Of a stretch of DNA of 64,000 nt, positions 1 to 9,547 are shown piece by piece. The notes below the pieces were generated by a model. That model ran no database searches. It was not told where the DNA came from and saw nothing but the letters and a program-made list of their open reading frames with translations. The position numbers were made by a program, and so were the translations under genes. The DNA comes from Pseudohongiella acticola (GTDB taxonomy: Bacteria > Pseudomonadota > Gammaproteobacteria > Pseudomonadales > Pseudohongiellaceae), in the NCBI RefSeq assembly GCF_001758195.1, contig NZ_MASR01000001.1, positions 2,728,001-2,792,000 of the forward strand, read 5' to 3'. The number at the start of each line of letters is the position of its first letter. The first letter of the stretch is position 1.

Positions 1-615
1 GGTGCCAATGGCTTCACGGAAGCGTTTTCGCAATTGTCCCTGCTTCGCGACGACAGGGCGTTTCGTCGGTTTGTGGTGGCAAGGGCACTGGCCATGGGGT
101 CAGGGTTGGTGGCACCTTTTTATATAGCGCTGGCGCAGGAAGATCTTGGCAACGCAGCGTCGCTGCTGGGTATTTTTATCGCTGTCGAAGGTCTGGCCGG
201 CCTGCTGAGTTCACCTGTCTGGGGACGATGGGCGGATCGCTCGAGTCGACAGGTTTTTGCGATCGCGTGCACACTTGCCTCCATGACCTCACTGGGCGTT
301 GCCGTCTGGGCACTGGTGGGGGCGTCAACGACGGTGTCGCAATGGTTCTATCCGATCGCGTTTTTTGTCCTGGGTGTCTCCCACGCCGGGGTAAGGCTGG
401 GGCGAAAAACCTATCTGGTTGACATGGCCGGGGGCAATAAACGCACTGACTACGTGGCGGTGAGTAATACCGTCATCGGCTTGCTACTGCTGTTGTCCGG
501 GGTGCTGGGTGCCTTGGCGGCGATGGTGTCCGTGCCGCTGGTAATTACCTTACTGGGGCTGGCGGGATTGCTGGGCGCCGGCCTGAGTCTGCGCTGGCCT
601 GAGGTGTCGGGTTAG
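1..615 (+). CDS. MFS transporter, C-terminal half (cut by window edge)
   Basis: The reading frame is open from base 1 to a TAG at 613-615, so this is the last 204 codons of a gene that starts outside the window; the TTG at 34 is internal. About six hydrophobic segments are visible, followed by a short polar tail. Between the second and third lies a loop reading GRWADRSSRQ, which resembles the conserved major facilitator loop motif GxxxDRxxRR found between helices 2-3 and 8-9. This fits helices 7-12 of a 12-helix inner-membrane secondary transporter. The substrate cannot be inferred from this half. Confidence 0.8.
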   Translation, partial: GANGFTEAFSQLSLLRDDRAFRRFVVARALAMGSGLVAPFYIALAQEDLGNAASLLGIFIAVEGLAGLLSSPVWGRWADRSSRQVFAIACTLASMTSLGVAVWALVGASTTVSQWFYPIAFFVLGVSHAGVRLGRKTYLVDMAGGNKRTDYVAVSNTVIGLLLLLSGVLGALAAMVSVPLVITLLGLAGLLGAGLSLRWPEVSG

Positions 616-655
616 TAGCTGTCGGGCCAGGACGTGTCGGATTAGGAGGCGTCGA
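601..655. repeat. Imperfect 25-bp direct repeat, 30-bp period
   Basis: The 25 bases at 601-625 recur at 631-655 with about 19 of 25 identities; both copies carry the core GTGTCGG. The first copy covers the end and stop codon of the MFS gene, the second lies just downstream. It looks like a small tandem duplication of the gene's 3' end. No function is evident. Confidence 0.35.
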
Positions 656-670
656 GCCCGGTGGGCGGGA

Positions 671-1138
671 TCAGTTCGGGTCCGGTTGTGGCGTCACCGC
701 GAGTGATGAATTGAAATACCGTGGATCACCTGACACTTCTTCGCCTACCCAGTCCGGTACTTCAAAGCGGGTATCCTCGGCGGGCAACTCGATTTCGGCC
801 AGTACCAGGCCCCGATTATCGCCGTTGAATACGTCGACTTCCCAGATATGACCGGCATATTCGACGCGATATCGAATTTTTTCAATCAGCGGTTTGGGGC
901 ACAGTTCAGTCAACATTTCTTCTGCGTCAGACACGGGCACCGGGTATTCGTATTCAGCGCGGGCATAACCACGGGTCGGGCCTTTGACGGTAATAAATGC
1001 CTGCGCACCGGCAATGCGAACCCGCACCGTGCGGCCGTCGCCAGAACAAAGATAACCTTGACGGTAGTCGACACCGGTATCGTTGGGCTGCCAGCGACTC
1101 TTGATGACGCGGTATTTACGCTCGATTTCAACGGCCAA
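671..1138 (-). CDS. CYTH domain protein (triphosphate tunnel metalloenzyme)
   Basis: A 155-residue protein that is essentially one CYTH domain. The signature ExExK is at residues 4-8 (EIERK), followed by strands carrying RVRI, ITVKG and a run of acidic and basic residues typical of the metal and triphosphate-binding tunnel. Small bacterial members of this size usually hydrolyse inorganic triphosphate; class IV adenylate cyclases share the fold. The start is a TTG at 1138, chosen because it sits 8 nt after GGAG and because the ExExK motif must be at the extreme N-terminus. It lies 15 nt downstream of the thioredoxin-like gene on the same strand and is probably co-transcribed with it. Confidence 0.85.
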   Translation of the reverse strand: MAVEIERKYRVIKSRWQPNDTGVDYRQGYLCSGDGRTVRVRIAGAQAFITVKGPTRGYARAEYEYPVPVSDAEEMLTELCPKPLIEKIRYRVEYAGHIWEVDVFNGDNRGLVLAEIELPAEDTRFEVPDWVGEEVSGDPRYFNSSLAVTPQPDPN

Positions 1139-1153
1139 AAGAAACTCCGGAAA

Positions 1154-1588
1154 TTACGAGTTCAGGTTCAGGTGTTGCAAAATAAAGCGACGCAGATCGT
1201 CGGCGCTGTCAGGGCGGCCCATCGTGGCAACGGCATCGCCACGGCCATTGAGCAGGACCAGCGAACCGTCACTGAGACTATGGGTTTCAGCAAAGGCAAC
1301 GCCGTCAGGGTGGCCCGTGTGTATCAGCAGGAACACCACCTGGTCCTGGAACTCCGGATACAGTGCCTGCATTTGCTCGATGGTACGCTCGCCACCCATG
1401 ACGTGAATCTCACGCAGCATCACCAAAGCAGGTTTACCTTGGCCAACCTGACTCAGATCACTGGAAAAAGTGGCCTTAGGCAATAGTTGCCACAACACCA
1501 GGCTGACAACTGCCAGACAGCCCAGAATCACCAAGAATCTGACAATTTTTGAGGACGCCGACCTGGAAACGGGGCTGCTTTGGTTCAT
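1154..1588 (-). CDS. Membrane-anchored thioredoxin-fold-like protein without CxxC
   Basis: A 144-residue protein with a single N-terminal transmembrane helix (about residues 16-36) and a C-terminal domain of about 100 residues that would lie in the periplasm. Its pattern (KPALVML strand, a helix, VVFLLIH strand, GSLVLLNGRGDAV hairpin, final helix) resembles a thioredoxin fold, but there is no Cys-x-x-Cys; the only cysteine is in the membrane helix. Disulfide chemistry is therefore unlikely. ATG at 1588 is preceded by GGAG. Probably the first gene of a two-gene unit with the CYTH gene. The assignment rests on overall pattern only. Confidence 0.6.
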   Translation of the reverse strand: MNQSSPVSRSASSKIVRFLVILGCLAVVSLVLWQLLPKATFSSDLSQVGQGKPALVMLREIHVMGGERTIEQMQALYPEFQDQVVFLLIHTGHPDGVAFAETHSLSDGSLVLLNGRGDAVATMGRPDSADDLRRFILQHLNLNS

Positions 1589-1776
1589 GATCTAAAACTC
1601 CAGTCTGATGGGCGTAGGCCGCTGTGTGTGCTGCATTGCATTCAGGCAAGGGCAGAGAATACCATGGCTGACACATGTCCCACTATAGACTGTACGTTGG
1701 CAGTTGTCTGGGCGACACAGGGGTGGGGCAATCTGACAAGTCTGCGTTATACTGCCATCCGCGACAAAGGGGATGT

Positions 1777-3711
1777 ATGTTTAGTTTGCCCAACTGGCTC
1801 AGACAGCGCTCACAGAAAAAGAATGGCATATCGCTTGGCCGCGAGGAAAATGAGCGGCTGAATCAATTTGCCCGCAGTGTCCGGCGCGTGCGTATGTCGC
1901 GCAGCCTGCTGGGTCTGGCATGGACGGCGGGGCCGGTCACCGCCATCGGTCTGTATGGTGGTTATTACATCGGTTTTGGCCAGGCACCTTCCAGTCAGCA
2001 ACTCGTCTACTTTGTCAGCTTTACTGTTCTCAGTGGTCTGATCGCCCTGATCGCCAAAATTGTCTATGACAGTACCCTGGGTTACGCGACCGAGCGTGCT
2101 CAACTTTATGTCGTTGAGGTCACTGACAAATTGGGCGATCTGATACTGGCTGCGCGCAACCTGATGATCAGCAATCTTGAAGGTGACATTCGTCAACGTG
2201 AGGCCGCCACGCAACTGCTGCAGAGAGCCGACTTGCCCCCTGACGGCGTTGCCATGGCCTGCGAGCAGCTGACCGGTGATGCTGAGATGGGTCGAATACT
2301 GGCAAGTATCGATAATTTCCGTCGGGCGGGCCTGCACTCCCGAATCGCTGACATACACGAGGCGCACAATGAACATTTCGCCAGCGTCATTGCCGAACTG
2401 CATCAGGTTGCACCGCAGTCGGCTGACGTATTGCGGCAGCGATACCTCGGCGAGATCGGCAATCTGCGCCACGGTACACCACGCACGGAACACTTTATTG
2501 CCCGGGTTCTGGCTGCGATTGAGCAGGACAATCTGTTGCTCATTACCATGCAGGACGTTGAGTCCATGCTGGTATTGTGTTTTGAGCTGATCAATGGCCG
2601 CGAAATACCGATGCTGATGTTTGACTATCGGGGTCGTTGGCGTCTCGCGGCCGCTCTGGATCGAATGGAGCGCAAACGCAGCCGTTATCGTATCGCGCAG
2701 GCAGCGGGCAGTAACCGGATACGGGGGCTGGCGTCATGGCTGGTTGAAGTCGATGTCATGAGTTATGACGACGTGCCGGAAGGGCTGTCGTCGGGGTTGT
2801 TGGTCGAACGTGTCGGCAATGCGCTGGACGCGCTGGCGCTGCGTATAAGAAAGGATGTTGATGCCATCAGAAAGGGGAATTCCGGTCTGCGTACAAGGCT
2901 GCGCAGCGATGCTGAAATTATGGCCAGTGCCCTGCGCCTGTACCGCATTTCCCATGAATCGTTCAAACGCATCGGTGAGTTGCATGTCGAATTCCTGGTC
3001 ACGGTGGAAGACTGGAACCGTATGATGGCTGATGCCCATCTGGATGATGAGGAGTTGCAGATAGGGCCCCGTGGCCGCGGTGTCCGGATCCGTGAACAAG
3101 TTGTGGGACTTGACGAGGAGGAGCGCAAGGAGGTCTGCCGAACTCTGGCGAGATATCTGCGTGAACAGTATCTGGAGGCACACGAGACCAAAGGTCTGTT
3201 TGAACGCCGCAGTGACAAGGACAACCCGCTTACACTGGACAGTGCCCGACAGCTGGTCATTGAAGTTGCGCTGGCGCTGGAGCCTCATATACATCTGTCC
3301 TATCCGGATGTGCAACGCGGCATCGGATCAACGCTGGAAACATATCTGGGAGACCTGGAACCGGGAATGAGTGCCCAGGAAAAGAAATTGCTCGCTGAAT
3401 CGATGGCGCAGGATGTGGTAGAAGACATGAGTCATGCGGCAGAACATCTGGCGGTGGCACTGGTTCGGCACTACCGGGTTAATCTGACCGACGATGCCAG
3501 TCAGTTTCTGCACGAGACCTATGGCGCACGTCAGTCGGTTCTGGACATATTAAGCCAGCATCGCGGTAGCGACGAGATCTCGCAAAGCCTGCTCGCGGGC
3601 AGGCCTGCGATAGTGCCGCCAGCGCAGCGAAGCTGGTATCGGGCACTGGTGCATGCCAAGCGGCTGGTGGGCAGTGAACGCTTCATACCGCCCTGGTCGG
3701 AGCGTCTGTAA
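1777..3711 (+). CDS. Large two-helix membrane protein of unknown function
   Basis: I do not recognise this 644-residue protein. The ATG at 1777 is chosen because it follows AAAGGGG at a good distance; an in-frame ATG at 1675 would add 34 unlikely residues. Two transmembrane helices lie near the N-terminus (about residues 40-60 and 75-97), after a basic stretch. The remaining 530 or so residues are soluble, charged and mostly helical, with Arg-rich segments but no catalytic motif I can name, so they most likely face the cytoplasm. It ends 2 bp before the stop codon of the convergent glutathione transferase gene. Confidence 0.8.
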   Translation: MFSLPNWLRQRSQKKNGISLGREENERLNQFARSVRRVRMSRSLLGLAWTAGPVTAIGLYGGYYIGFGQAPSSQQLVYFVSFTVLSGLIALIAKIVYDSTLGYATERAQLYVVEVTDKLGDLILAARNLMISNLEGDIRQREAATQLLQRADLPPDGVAMACEQLTGDAEMGRILASIDNFRRAGLHSRIADIHEAHNEHFASVIAELHQVAPQSADVLRQRYLGEIGNLRHGTPRTEHFIARVLAAIEQDNLLLITMQDVESMLVLCFELINGREIPMLMFDYRGRWRLAAALDRMERKRSRYRIAQAAGSNRIRGLASWLVEVDVMSYDDVPEGLSSGLLVERVGNALDALALRIRKDVDAIRKGNSGLRTRLRSDAEIMASALRLYRISHESFKRIGELHVEFLVTVEDWNRMMADAHLDDEELQIGPRGRGVRIREQVVGLDEEERKEVCRTLARYLREQYLEAHETKGLFERRSDKDNPLTLDSARQLVIEVALALEPHIHLSYPDVQRGIGSTLETYLGDLEPGMSAQEKKLLAESMAQDVVEDMSHAAEHLAVALVRHYRVNLTDDASQFLHETYGARQSVLDILSQHRGSDEISQSLLAGRPAIVPPAQRSWYRALVHAKRLVGSERFIPPWSERL

Positions 3712-3713
3712 TA

Positions 3714-4331
3714 TCAGGCTTTTGCTGAGGGGCGCTGCGAAACCCGGTCATACCATGCCTGCAGATGGGTCTGGTCCGGCTGAATGCGCTGTGAAATAAC
3801 ACGATTAAAATCTACGGTGCACAAGGCGTTAACGTCAGCCGCAGTAAACTGATCGCCGCAGATGAATTCACGATCGGCGAGCTGTTTGTTCAGAAAATGC
3901 AGGAACTTTGATGCCTGTACCTTGCACTCTTCACCCCATTCCGGAAACGGTTTCATGCGGTCTTTGAAATATCCGGTGGTATGCTGAAAGGCCATGCCAG
4001 TCGGGGTCATGAAGTAGAAATCAATCCAGCGCAGCCACTGGTCAACCTGTGCTTTTTCCAACGGCGTACGGCCCAGCAACGGTGGCGAATCCGGGAATGC
4101 TTCTTCGAAGTAGCGGCAGATTGCCATGGTTTCGGCGATGCAGGCACCGTTGTCGAGTTCCAGCACAGGCACTTTTTTCATGGGGTTACGCGCGACAAAT
4201 TCCGGTGTCAGGTTTTCGCCTTTCTGCAGGTCCAGCTGAATGATCTCGACGTCGTCCAGCAGGCCTTTTTCCGCGAGGAAAACGCGAACACGTCTGGGGT
4301 TGGGTGCTGTGCGGGTTTCAAACAATTTCAT
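3714..4331 (-). CDS. Glutathione S-transferase family protein
   Basis: A 205-residue cytosolic protein with the two-domain GST layout. The N-terminal thioredoxin-like domain has the cis-proline strand KVPVLEL (about residue 53) followed by the glutathione-binding helix start AETMAICRYFEE. The helical C-terminal domain includes the conserved N-capping region FTAADVNAL. The family conjugates glutathione to electrophiles or uses it in detoxifying reactions; the substrate cannot be read from the sequence. It is convergent with and almost touching the upstream membrane protein gene. Confidence 0.9.
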   Translation of the reverse strand: MKLFETRTAPNPRRVRVFLAEKGLLDDVEIIQLDLQKGENLTPEFVARNPMKKVPVLELDNGACIAETMAICRYFEEAFPDSPPLLGRTPLEKAQVDQWLRWIDFYFMTPTGMAFQHTTGYFKDRMKPFPEWGEECKVQASKFLHFLNKQLADREFICGDQFTAADVNALCTVDFNRVISQRIQPDQTHLQAWYDRVSQRPSAKA

Positions 4332-4384
4332 GATCTACTCACTTGTTTTGGGTTTTGTTTATGATAACGCGGGTTTATAGCAGG

Positions 4385-5065
4385 TCAACTGCGCGGGCAT
4401 GATCCATCGCTGTTTCTGGCCGTGAAGCGCAGGTCTGCGTAGTCGGCGCTGAGTGTGCTGTTGCTGTCATCGCCATCTGTCATCACAGCAATGCCATCCA
4501 GATGATCGATGTCTTCAGAGAATGCATGATTCCAGTCCTGCTGAATGTCGCGGCTGTGGCTTGTCCATTGCCCGGCGTTGCTGTTGCCACTGCTTACAGC
4601 CCACATTGTGGCGTTGTCACCGGCATAGGCATTGGGCCAGCGCTGACCAACGGCCTGCGATGCCGACCACACATAATTGATGGTTTTGGTGCGCCAGAAC
4701 GCCAGTCCACCGCGCTTTACAACGTAAACGCGAGCAGCAAAATCATCGCCACTTTTGGCGCGTTCGTTAAGACTGGCGGGTGCGGTTGCCTTGATGCGCC
4801 AGCGCCAGCGCCAGCTAAGGCAGGGAGTGACACTGAGATCAATGTGGCTCTGGCGATAAAAAGCACTGGCGTTTCCCTCGGTCTCGGCGCTCAGTATTGT
4901 GATCTGCCTGGCATCAGTGGTGACGGTGTATTGCGTGTTGGCGTTGAAGCTGCGTTCGTCCCAGTTGCTGAAATCGCTGACATTCAGTTCGTTGCCAGCA
5001 GCAGGGATGCTGACAACGAGCGCCGCGCTCAGGCTCGCGACAGCACAGCTGAGTTTTGCTCCCAT
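4385..5065 (-). CDS. DUF3047 family exported protein
   Basis: A 226-residue protein with an N-terminal signal peptide (about residues 1-24, ending near PAAG). The family pattern is clear: LSWRWR, GDDFAARVYVV, TKTINYVWS, WPNAYAG and a final DGDDSNSTLSADYADLRF strand. DUF3047 proteins are beta-rich and periplasmic or outer-membrane associated, with no established activity. The gene starts 3 bp after the stop of the REC-EAL-GAF-GGDEF gene, so it is probably the last gene of that signalling operon, which could make it part of the same response. Confidence 0.85.
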   Translation of the reverse strand: MGAKLSCAVASLSAALVVSIPAAGNELNVSDFSNWDERSFNANTQYTVTTDARQITILSAETEGNASAFYRQSHIDLSVTPCLSWRWRWRIKATAPASLNERAKSGDDFAARVYVVKRGGLAFWRTKTINYVWSASQAVGQRWPNAYAGDNATMWAVSSGNSNAGQWTSHSRDIQQDWNHAFSEDIDHLDGIAVMTDGDDSNSTLSADYADLRFTARNSDGSCPRS

Positions 5066-5068
5066 GGC

Positions 5069-7222
5069 TTACGGTTCCTCGGTATGCATTCGGTCACTGG
5101 CGCGCAGGACCATTTGCTGCAGGCTGTCTTTTGGATGTTCGAGAAGCGCCCAGCCCGCATTGTAGCTGATCGGCAACGGTTGCTTGATCGCCTTTGCGAT
5201 GGTCCGGAATCGTTTAAGTGCCGCGTCCGGACCCAGCGCCTCAATATCGATCATCAGGACGACAAAATCATCATCACCGTAGCGTGCAATCAGGTCCGAG
5301 CCGCGAAATGTCTCGCGTAGCAGGCTGCTGAATTCCATCAATGCCTTGTCACCTGCAGCCGGGCCGTGGCGTTCATTAAAGGACTTAAAGTCTACCAGGT
5401 CGAACAGAAACAGGCATGCCTGCAGTTCAGCATCATGACACAGGGCAAGTGCTTCGTGTGCTCTGGAATCAAAACCTCGTCGATTAAGCATGTCTGTCAA
5501 CGGATCGGCATGTGCCAGAAAATCAGCCGTCAGTTCGTTCTCGATCATCTGGGCTGTATGACGTAGCACCGATTTGTCGTGTTTGGAAAAATCACGCGGT
5601 TCCCTGTCTATCAGGCACAGGGTTCCTAGCCGACTGCCGGTGTCGGCATGCACCGGGCAGCCGGCGTAGAACCGGATGTTGGGCTCCTGCAGAACCAATG
5701 GATTATTTTCGAAAATCGGATCAAGTGTCGCATCCGGCACGACCATGACGTCTTCCTGTTCAATTGCGTATGTGCAGAATGAAATGTCGCGAGCCGTTTC
5801 CTTCGCATTCAGGCCCAGATTGGATTTAAACCACTGCCGATTGGTATCGACCAGAGTAAACAGGGCGATTGGGACGCGAAACAGGCGAGCTGCCAGCCGT
5901 GTAATGCGGTCAAAGCGTTCATCCGGGCGCGTGTCCAGTATGTTAAGCGAGCGCAGTACCTTCATGCGGCTGGATTCGTCAGACAGGCGACCGCCGCTCA
6001 ACCATTGCAACACGGCTTCGGGAGCCATCGGGCGGGCGATTGCATAACCTTGTGCCAGGTCACACCCAATACTGCGGAGGTACTCCAGGGTTTCGTCGCT
6101 TTCGATTCCTTCGGCTGAGGTATACAGGCCCAGGCCATGGCCGAGCTCAATAATGGTTTTGATAACCGTGCGCGATTCTTTTGAGGCAGCAGCCGTCATG
6201 ACAAACGATTTATCGATCTTGATTTCCGAGAATGGCAATCGCGCCAGCTGCAGCATGGAAGAGTAACCCGTGCCAAAATCATCAATGGACAAATGGAAAC
6301 CTTTCATTCGCAGTCGGGTCAGAATGTCCAGCGAGCTGGTCGGGTCTTCCATGGCACAGGACTCGGTCAGCTCAAAGATCAGTCGTTCAGGGTGAATGCC
6401 CATGCTCTGGCAGTACTCGGCCATGCGCTCGAACAGGTCGGTGTTGTTCAGTGAGCTGGCGGAAATATTGATCGACAGTGTGATTTCCCGCAACCGACGG
6501 CGCAGGTAGTCGTATTCAACGGATTCATCCAGTGACCGGGGCAGGTGAGCCAGCCAGCGCAGGGCCTGTATCATGACGGATTCGGTCAACTGGTCGATCA
6601 GACCGTAATGTTCGGCCAAAGGAATAAAACGGTCCGGGCCGACCGGGCCCAGTGCCGGATGATTCCAGCGGGCGAGCGCTTCAAATCCTGCCAGCAGGCT
6701 GGTGCGGCAATTTATTTTAGGTTGATAGGCCAGCGTGATCTGTTGCTGTTCAATTGCCTGTAGCAGATCTTCCCGGCTTATCTTGTCTTGCGGAATTGGC
6801 TCTGCAGACATCGCACCGGCCATAGCCGGGGCGGTACCTTCCGAATTGGTCTCATGATTCAATAGCGCCCGCAAACGTGCAGGTGAGAACGGTTTTGCCA
6901 GCACGCCAATGATATTAAGCCCGTGCTCTGCTGCGGACCTTGCCGCGGCGTCAAGCACGCGGCCGCCGACGCCGCTGGAAATGATGATTTCGGCATGACA
7001 TTCCAGACGGGCGAGCTCGGCCATCACCTGAACGCCGTCCATTCCAGGCATGATCAGGTCCAGCGCAATAAAATGTGGTTGCCAGTCCCGTATCTGATTG
7101 AAAAACAGTGCCGGATCATCGACATATTTCGCGTCGACACCAGCCGTTGCAGCGATATTGGCAATCGTCTGCCCGGTAAGCGGATCATCATCGAGAATCA
7201 GTAAACGTGTCATTTCCAACAT
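5069..7222 (-). CDS. Response regulator with EAL, GAF and degenerate GGDEF domains
   Basis: A 717-residue cytoplasmic protein. Residues 5-120 are a receiver domain with acidic pocket D11-D13, phospho-acceptor D55 and the conserved Lys in LAKPF. An EAL phosphodiesterase domain follows (about 150-400) with EAL at 181-183, FELTES, IDDFGTGYSS, IKIDKSF and AEGIES, so c-di-GMP hydrolysis is likely intact. A GAF domain (about 430-570) and a GGDEF domain (about 575-717) complete it. The cyclase signature reads GDDDF instead of GGDEF, so synthesis of c-di-GMP is doubtful. The gene starts 18 bp after the hybrid kinase gene, its likely phosphate donor. Start could be Met1 or Met4. Confidence 0.9.
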   Translation of the reverse strand: MLEMTRLLILDDDPLTGQTIANIAATAGVDAKYVDDPALFFNQIRDWQPHFIALDLIMPGMDGVQVMAELARLECHAEIIISSGVGGRVLDAAARSAAEHGLNIIGVLAKPFSPARLRALLNHETNSEGTAPAMAGAMSAEPIPQDKISREDLLQAIEQQQITLAYQPKINCRTSLLAGFEALARWNHPALGPVGPDRFIPLAEHYGLIDQLTESVMIQALRWLAHLPRSLDESVEYDYLRRRLREITLSINISASSLNNTDLFERMAEYCQSMGIHPERLIFELTESCAMEDPTSSLDILTRLRMKGFHLSIDDFGTGYSSMLQLARLPFSEIKIDKSFVMTAAASKESRTVIKTIIELGHGLGLYTSAEGIESDETLEYLRSIGCDLAQGYAIARPMAPEAVLQWLSGGRLSDESSRMKVLRSLNILDTRPDERFDRITRLAARLFRVPIALFTLVDTNRQWFKSNLGLNAKETARDISFCTYAIEQEDVMVVPDATLDPIFENNPLVLQEPNIRFYAGCPVHADTGSRLGTLCLIDREPRDFSKHDKSVLRHTAQMIENELTADFLAHADPLTDMLNRRGFDSRAHEALALCHDAELQACLFLFDLVDFKSFNERHGPAAGDKALMEFSSLLRETFRGSDLIARYGDDDFVVLMIDIEALGPDAALKRFRTIAKAIKQPLPISYNAGWALLEHPKDSLQQMVLRASDRMHTEEP

Positions 7223-7240
7223 CTCTCGAGTCGCACGGTG

Positions 7241-9547
7241 TCAGGAGCCGGCCGAGTCTTGCTGCATGGCTTTGAGCTTCTCCAACAGGTCGTCGCGTCG
7301 CCATGGTTTGCTCAGCAGGTGCGTGTCAGGCTGCAGGCGACCCTGGCGCAGCATGGCGTTTCTGGTGTAACCGGAAGTGAACAGGACATGAAGGTCAGGC
7401 TGCAGCTTTTTAGCCGCTTTGGCCAGCTCGGGCCCGTTCATGCCGTCACCCATCATGACGTCGGTGAACAGTAGGTCAACATGATCAGTTTGCTGCATCA
7501 AGGTCAATGCATCGCTGCCATTGGCGGCACTCAAGGTCTCGAACCCGAGCGCCTTAAATTGCTTCTCTGCATAATGCCTGACCAAGGGCTCGTCTTCAAC
7601 CAGCAGAACCTTGCCAGTACCCAGAACGACATCGTTGCCCGATAGATGATCTTGCCGGCTACTCAGACCCGATAGGGTTGTTGGATCAGAGCCGACAGGA
7701 AGATACATGCGAACGGTGGTGCCATTATCGGGTTCTGAATAGAGAGAAACATGCCCTCCGGATTGCCTGATGAACCCGTATGCCATGCTTAAACCGAGCC
7801 CTGAGCCCTGGCCATAGGTTTTGGTAGTAAAAAATGGGTCAAAGGCCCTGGCTTGAACGTCTGCGCTCATTCCCGTGCCAGTGTCACTGACTGAGATCGT
7901 AACATAGTGACCAGCCCTTGCTTCAGCATGCAGCTCTGTATTGTCGGAGTCCAGTTCGCAGTGGCCAACTTCCAGCAGCAATTTGCCCTGGCCGGGCATG
8001 GCGTCCCGGGCATTGAGACAAAGGTTCAAAACAGCGCTCTCAAATTGCGGCGGATCGATTGTCACCATTGGCAATTCGGGTTCGGTAATCAGGTTTATAG
8101 TGATACGTTCCGGAACTGCCTGTCGGACCAGTGGCTGAATATCACGGATGAGAGAGGCGATGTCGGTTGCCTTTGGTGTTAACGGCTGCTTTCGAGCGAA
8201 AGCAAGCAAGCGCTGCACCAGATCAGCGGCACGCTGACTGGCATCGTTGATCATGTCGACCAGAGGCTGTTGGTCGGCATTCAGCGTCGAGTCTTCCTTT
8301 AGTAGTTCGGCGTTGCCCTGAATCACGGTAAGCAGATTGTTGAAATCATGGGCAACGCCACCGGTCAGTTCTCCCACTGTCTGCAGGCGTTGTGCATGGC
8401 TGAGCTGTTCCTCCAGTTGGCGTTTCTGGGTGATGTCGGTCATGCCAGCGATCAACCTGATGGCGACGCCCTCTTTATCCCGTATGACAAAGCCATGTTC
8501 TTGCACGATAGCAATGGAGCCGTCCTTGCGGACAAAGCGGTACTGATAGTGGTGCCGCTCTCGCCCGGAGTTCAGGGTCTGGTAGATCGTGGCCAGTGCC
8601 TGTTCCCTGTCCTCAGGGTGCAGGCGCTCAGTCCAGCTGCTCGGTTTTGCCATCATCTCTTCTCGCGAGTAGCCGAATAAATTGGTCACGCCCTGGTTCC
8701 ACCAGATCTGATCGGCCTGAATGTCCCAATCCGAGATAGCGTCGACAGTGGCTTTGGTTACATGTTCAAAACGCTCGGCGTAAACCCGAATATCATGGAT
8801 ATCGATGGCTGAGCCTGACCATTTAACAATATTGCCGTCTCCATCCCTAACGGGGGCACCCTGCAGCAAATGCCAGCGCCAGGCGCCATCATGGCGGCGC
8901 ACTCTGCACTCAAGGTCATAACTGTCCTTGTGCTGCACGGCGTCAAGCCATCGTGCCCGCAGCTGGCTCAGGTCGTCAGGGTGAATAAGCGTCGACAGCA
9001 ATTGGCCTGCAATCAACGTTTCCCGGGACTGTCCTGTGAACTGATCCAGTGCCCGGTTGATATAGTCAATACGGCCGTCGCTGGTTGCCGTCCAGATGAT
9101 CTGCGGTATGGCATCGGCGAACAGTTGAAACTGTTGTGGGTGCTGAAATGGCGCAAGCGGATCGTCAGGTGTCGGAATCAGGTTCTGCAGGGTTTGGCGA
9201 CTAACTGCCAGCGCGTTGATATCGTCGCGCAGACCATGTATGCGTCGCATGATATAGGCGCACAGACCTGCAATGAGACATATTTCCAGGATGGATATGG
9301 TGCGATTGCTGGCCCAATAGGCGAATGGCAGCCCCGCCGATGATATGAACGAGCCCGCGATGATGAAAACAATGCTCGCCAACGTCATGGCAATCAGGAA
9401 ACGACGATTTCCGGACAGCGCTGCCAGAATGATGCTCAGCAAATACAGATCGCCATGAGTGAATCCCAGGGGAGTAGCTGCATCCAGCAACAGTATCAGC
9501 AACGCGCCGAAAATACTGCCGACCTTAAAAACACGTCTATGTTGCAT
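7241..9547 (-). CDS. Membrane-bound hybrid histidine kinase (PAS-PAS-HisKA-HATPase-REC)
   Basis: A 768-residue sensor. Residues about 10-100 hold four or five hydrophobic helices, then come two PAS domains (about 140-255 and 265-380). HisKA has the phospho-accepting H400 in GGVAHDFNNLL. The ATPase domain shows an N-box with LNARDAM, SDTGTGM and GSGLGLS. The C-terminal receiver (about 645-765) has phospho-acceptor D696. The VAHDFNNLL and VLFTSGYT style is that of hybrid kinases that relay phosphate to separate regulators. The following REC-EAL-GAF-GGDEF gene is the obvious partner. A paralogous kinase is encoded at 26337-28622. Confidence 0.93.
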   Translation of the reverse strand: MQHRRVFKVGSIFGALLILLLDAATPLGFTHGDLYLLSIILAALSGNRRFLIAMTLASIVFIIAGSFISSAGLPFAYWASNRTISILEICLIAGLCAYIMRRIHGLRDDINALAVSRQTLQNLIPTPDDPLAPFQHPQQFQLFADAIPQIIWTATSDGRIDYINRALDQFTGQSRETLIAGQLLSTLIHPDDLSQLRARWLDAVQHKDSYDLECRVRRHDGAWRWHLLQGAPVRDGDGNIVKWSGSAIDIHDIRVYAERFEHVTKATVDAISDWDIQADQIWWNQGVTNLFGYSREEMMAKPSSWTERLHPEDREQALATIYQTLNSGRERHHYQYRFVRKDGSIAIVQEHGFVIRDKEGVAIRLIAGMTDITQKRQLEEQLSHAQRLQTVGELTGGVAHDFNNLLTVIQGNAELLKEDSTLNADQQPLVDMINDASQRAADLVQRLLAFARKQPLTPKATDIASLIRDIQPLVRQAVPERITINLITEPELPMVTIDPPQFESAVLNLCLNARDAMPGQGKLLLEVGHCELDSDNTELHAEARAGHYVTISVSDTGTGMSADVQARAFDPFFTTKTYGQGSGLGLSMAYGFIRQSGGHVSLYSEPDNGTTVRMYLPVGSDPTTLSGLSSRQDHLSGNDVVLGTGKVLLVEDEPLVRHYAEKQFKALGFETLSAANGSDALTLMQQTDHVDLLFTDVMMGDGMNGPELAKAAKKLQPDLHVLFTSGYTRNAMLRQGRLQPDTHLLSKPWRRDDLLEKLKAMQQDSAGS

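Noticed and set aside
671-1138. Reading the CYTH protein as an adenylate cyclase
   Set aside because: The ExExK fold is shared, but short single-domain bacterial members most often hydrolyse triphosphate, and no cAMP-linked gene is nearby.
4502-5320. 272-codon plus-strand frame across the DUF3047 and EAL genes
   Set aside because: It spans the junction of two conserved minus-strand genes and lacks any recognisable motif.
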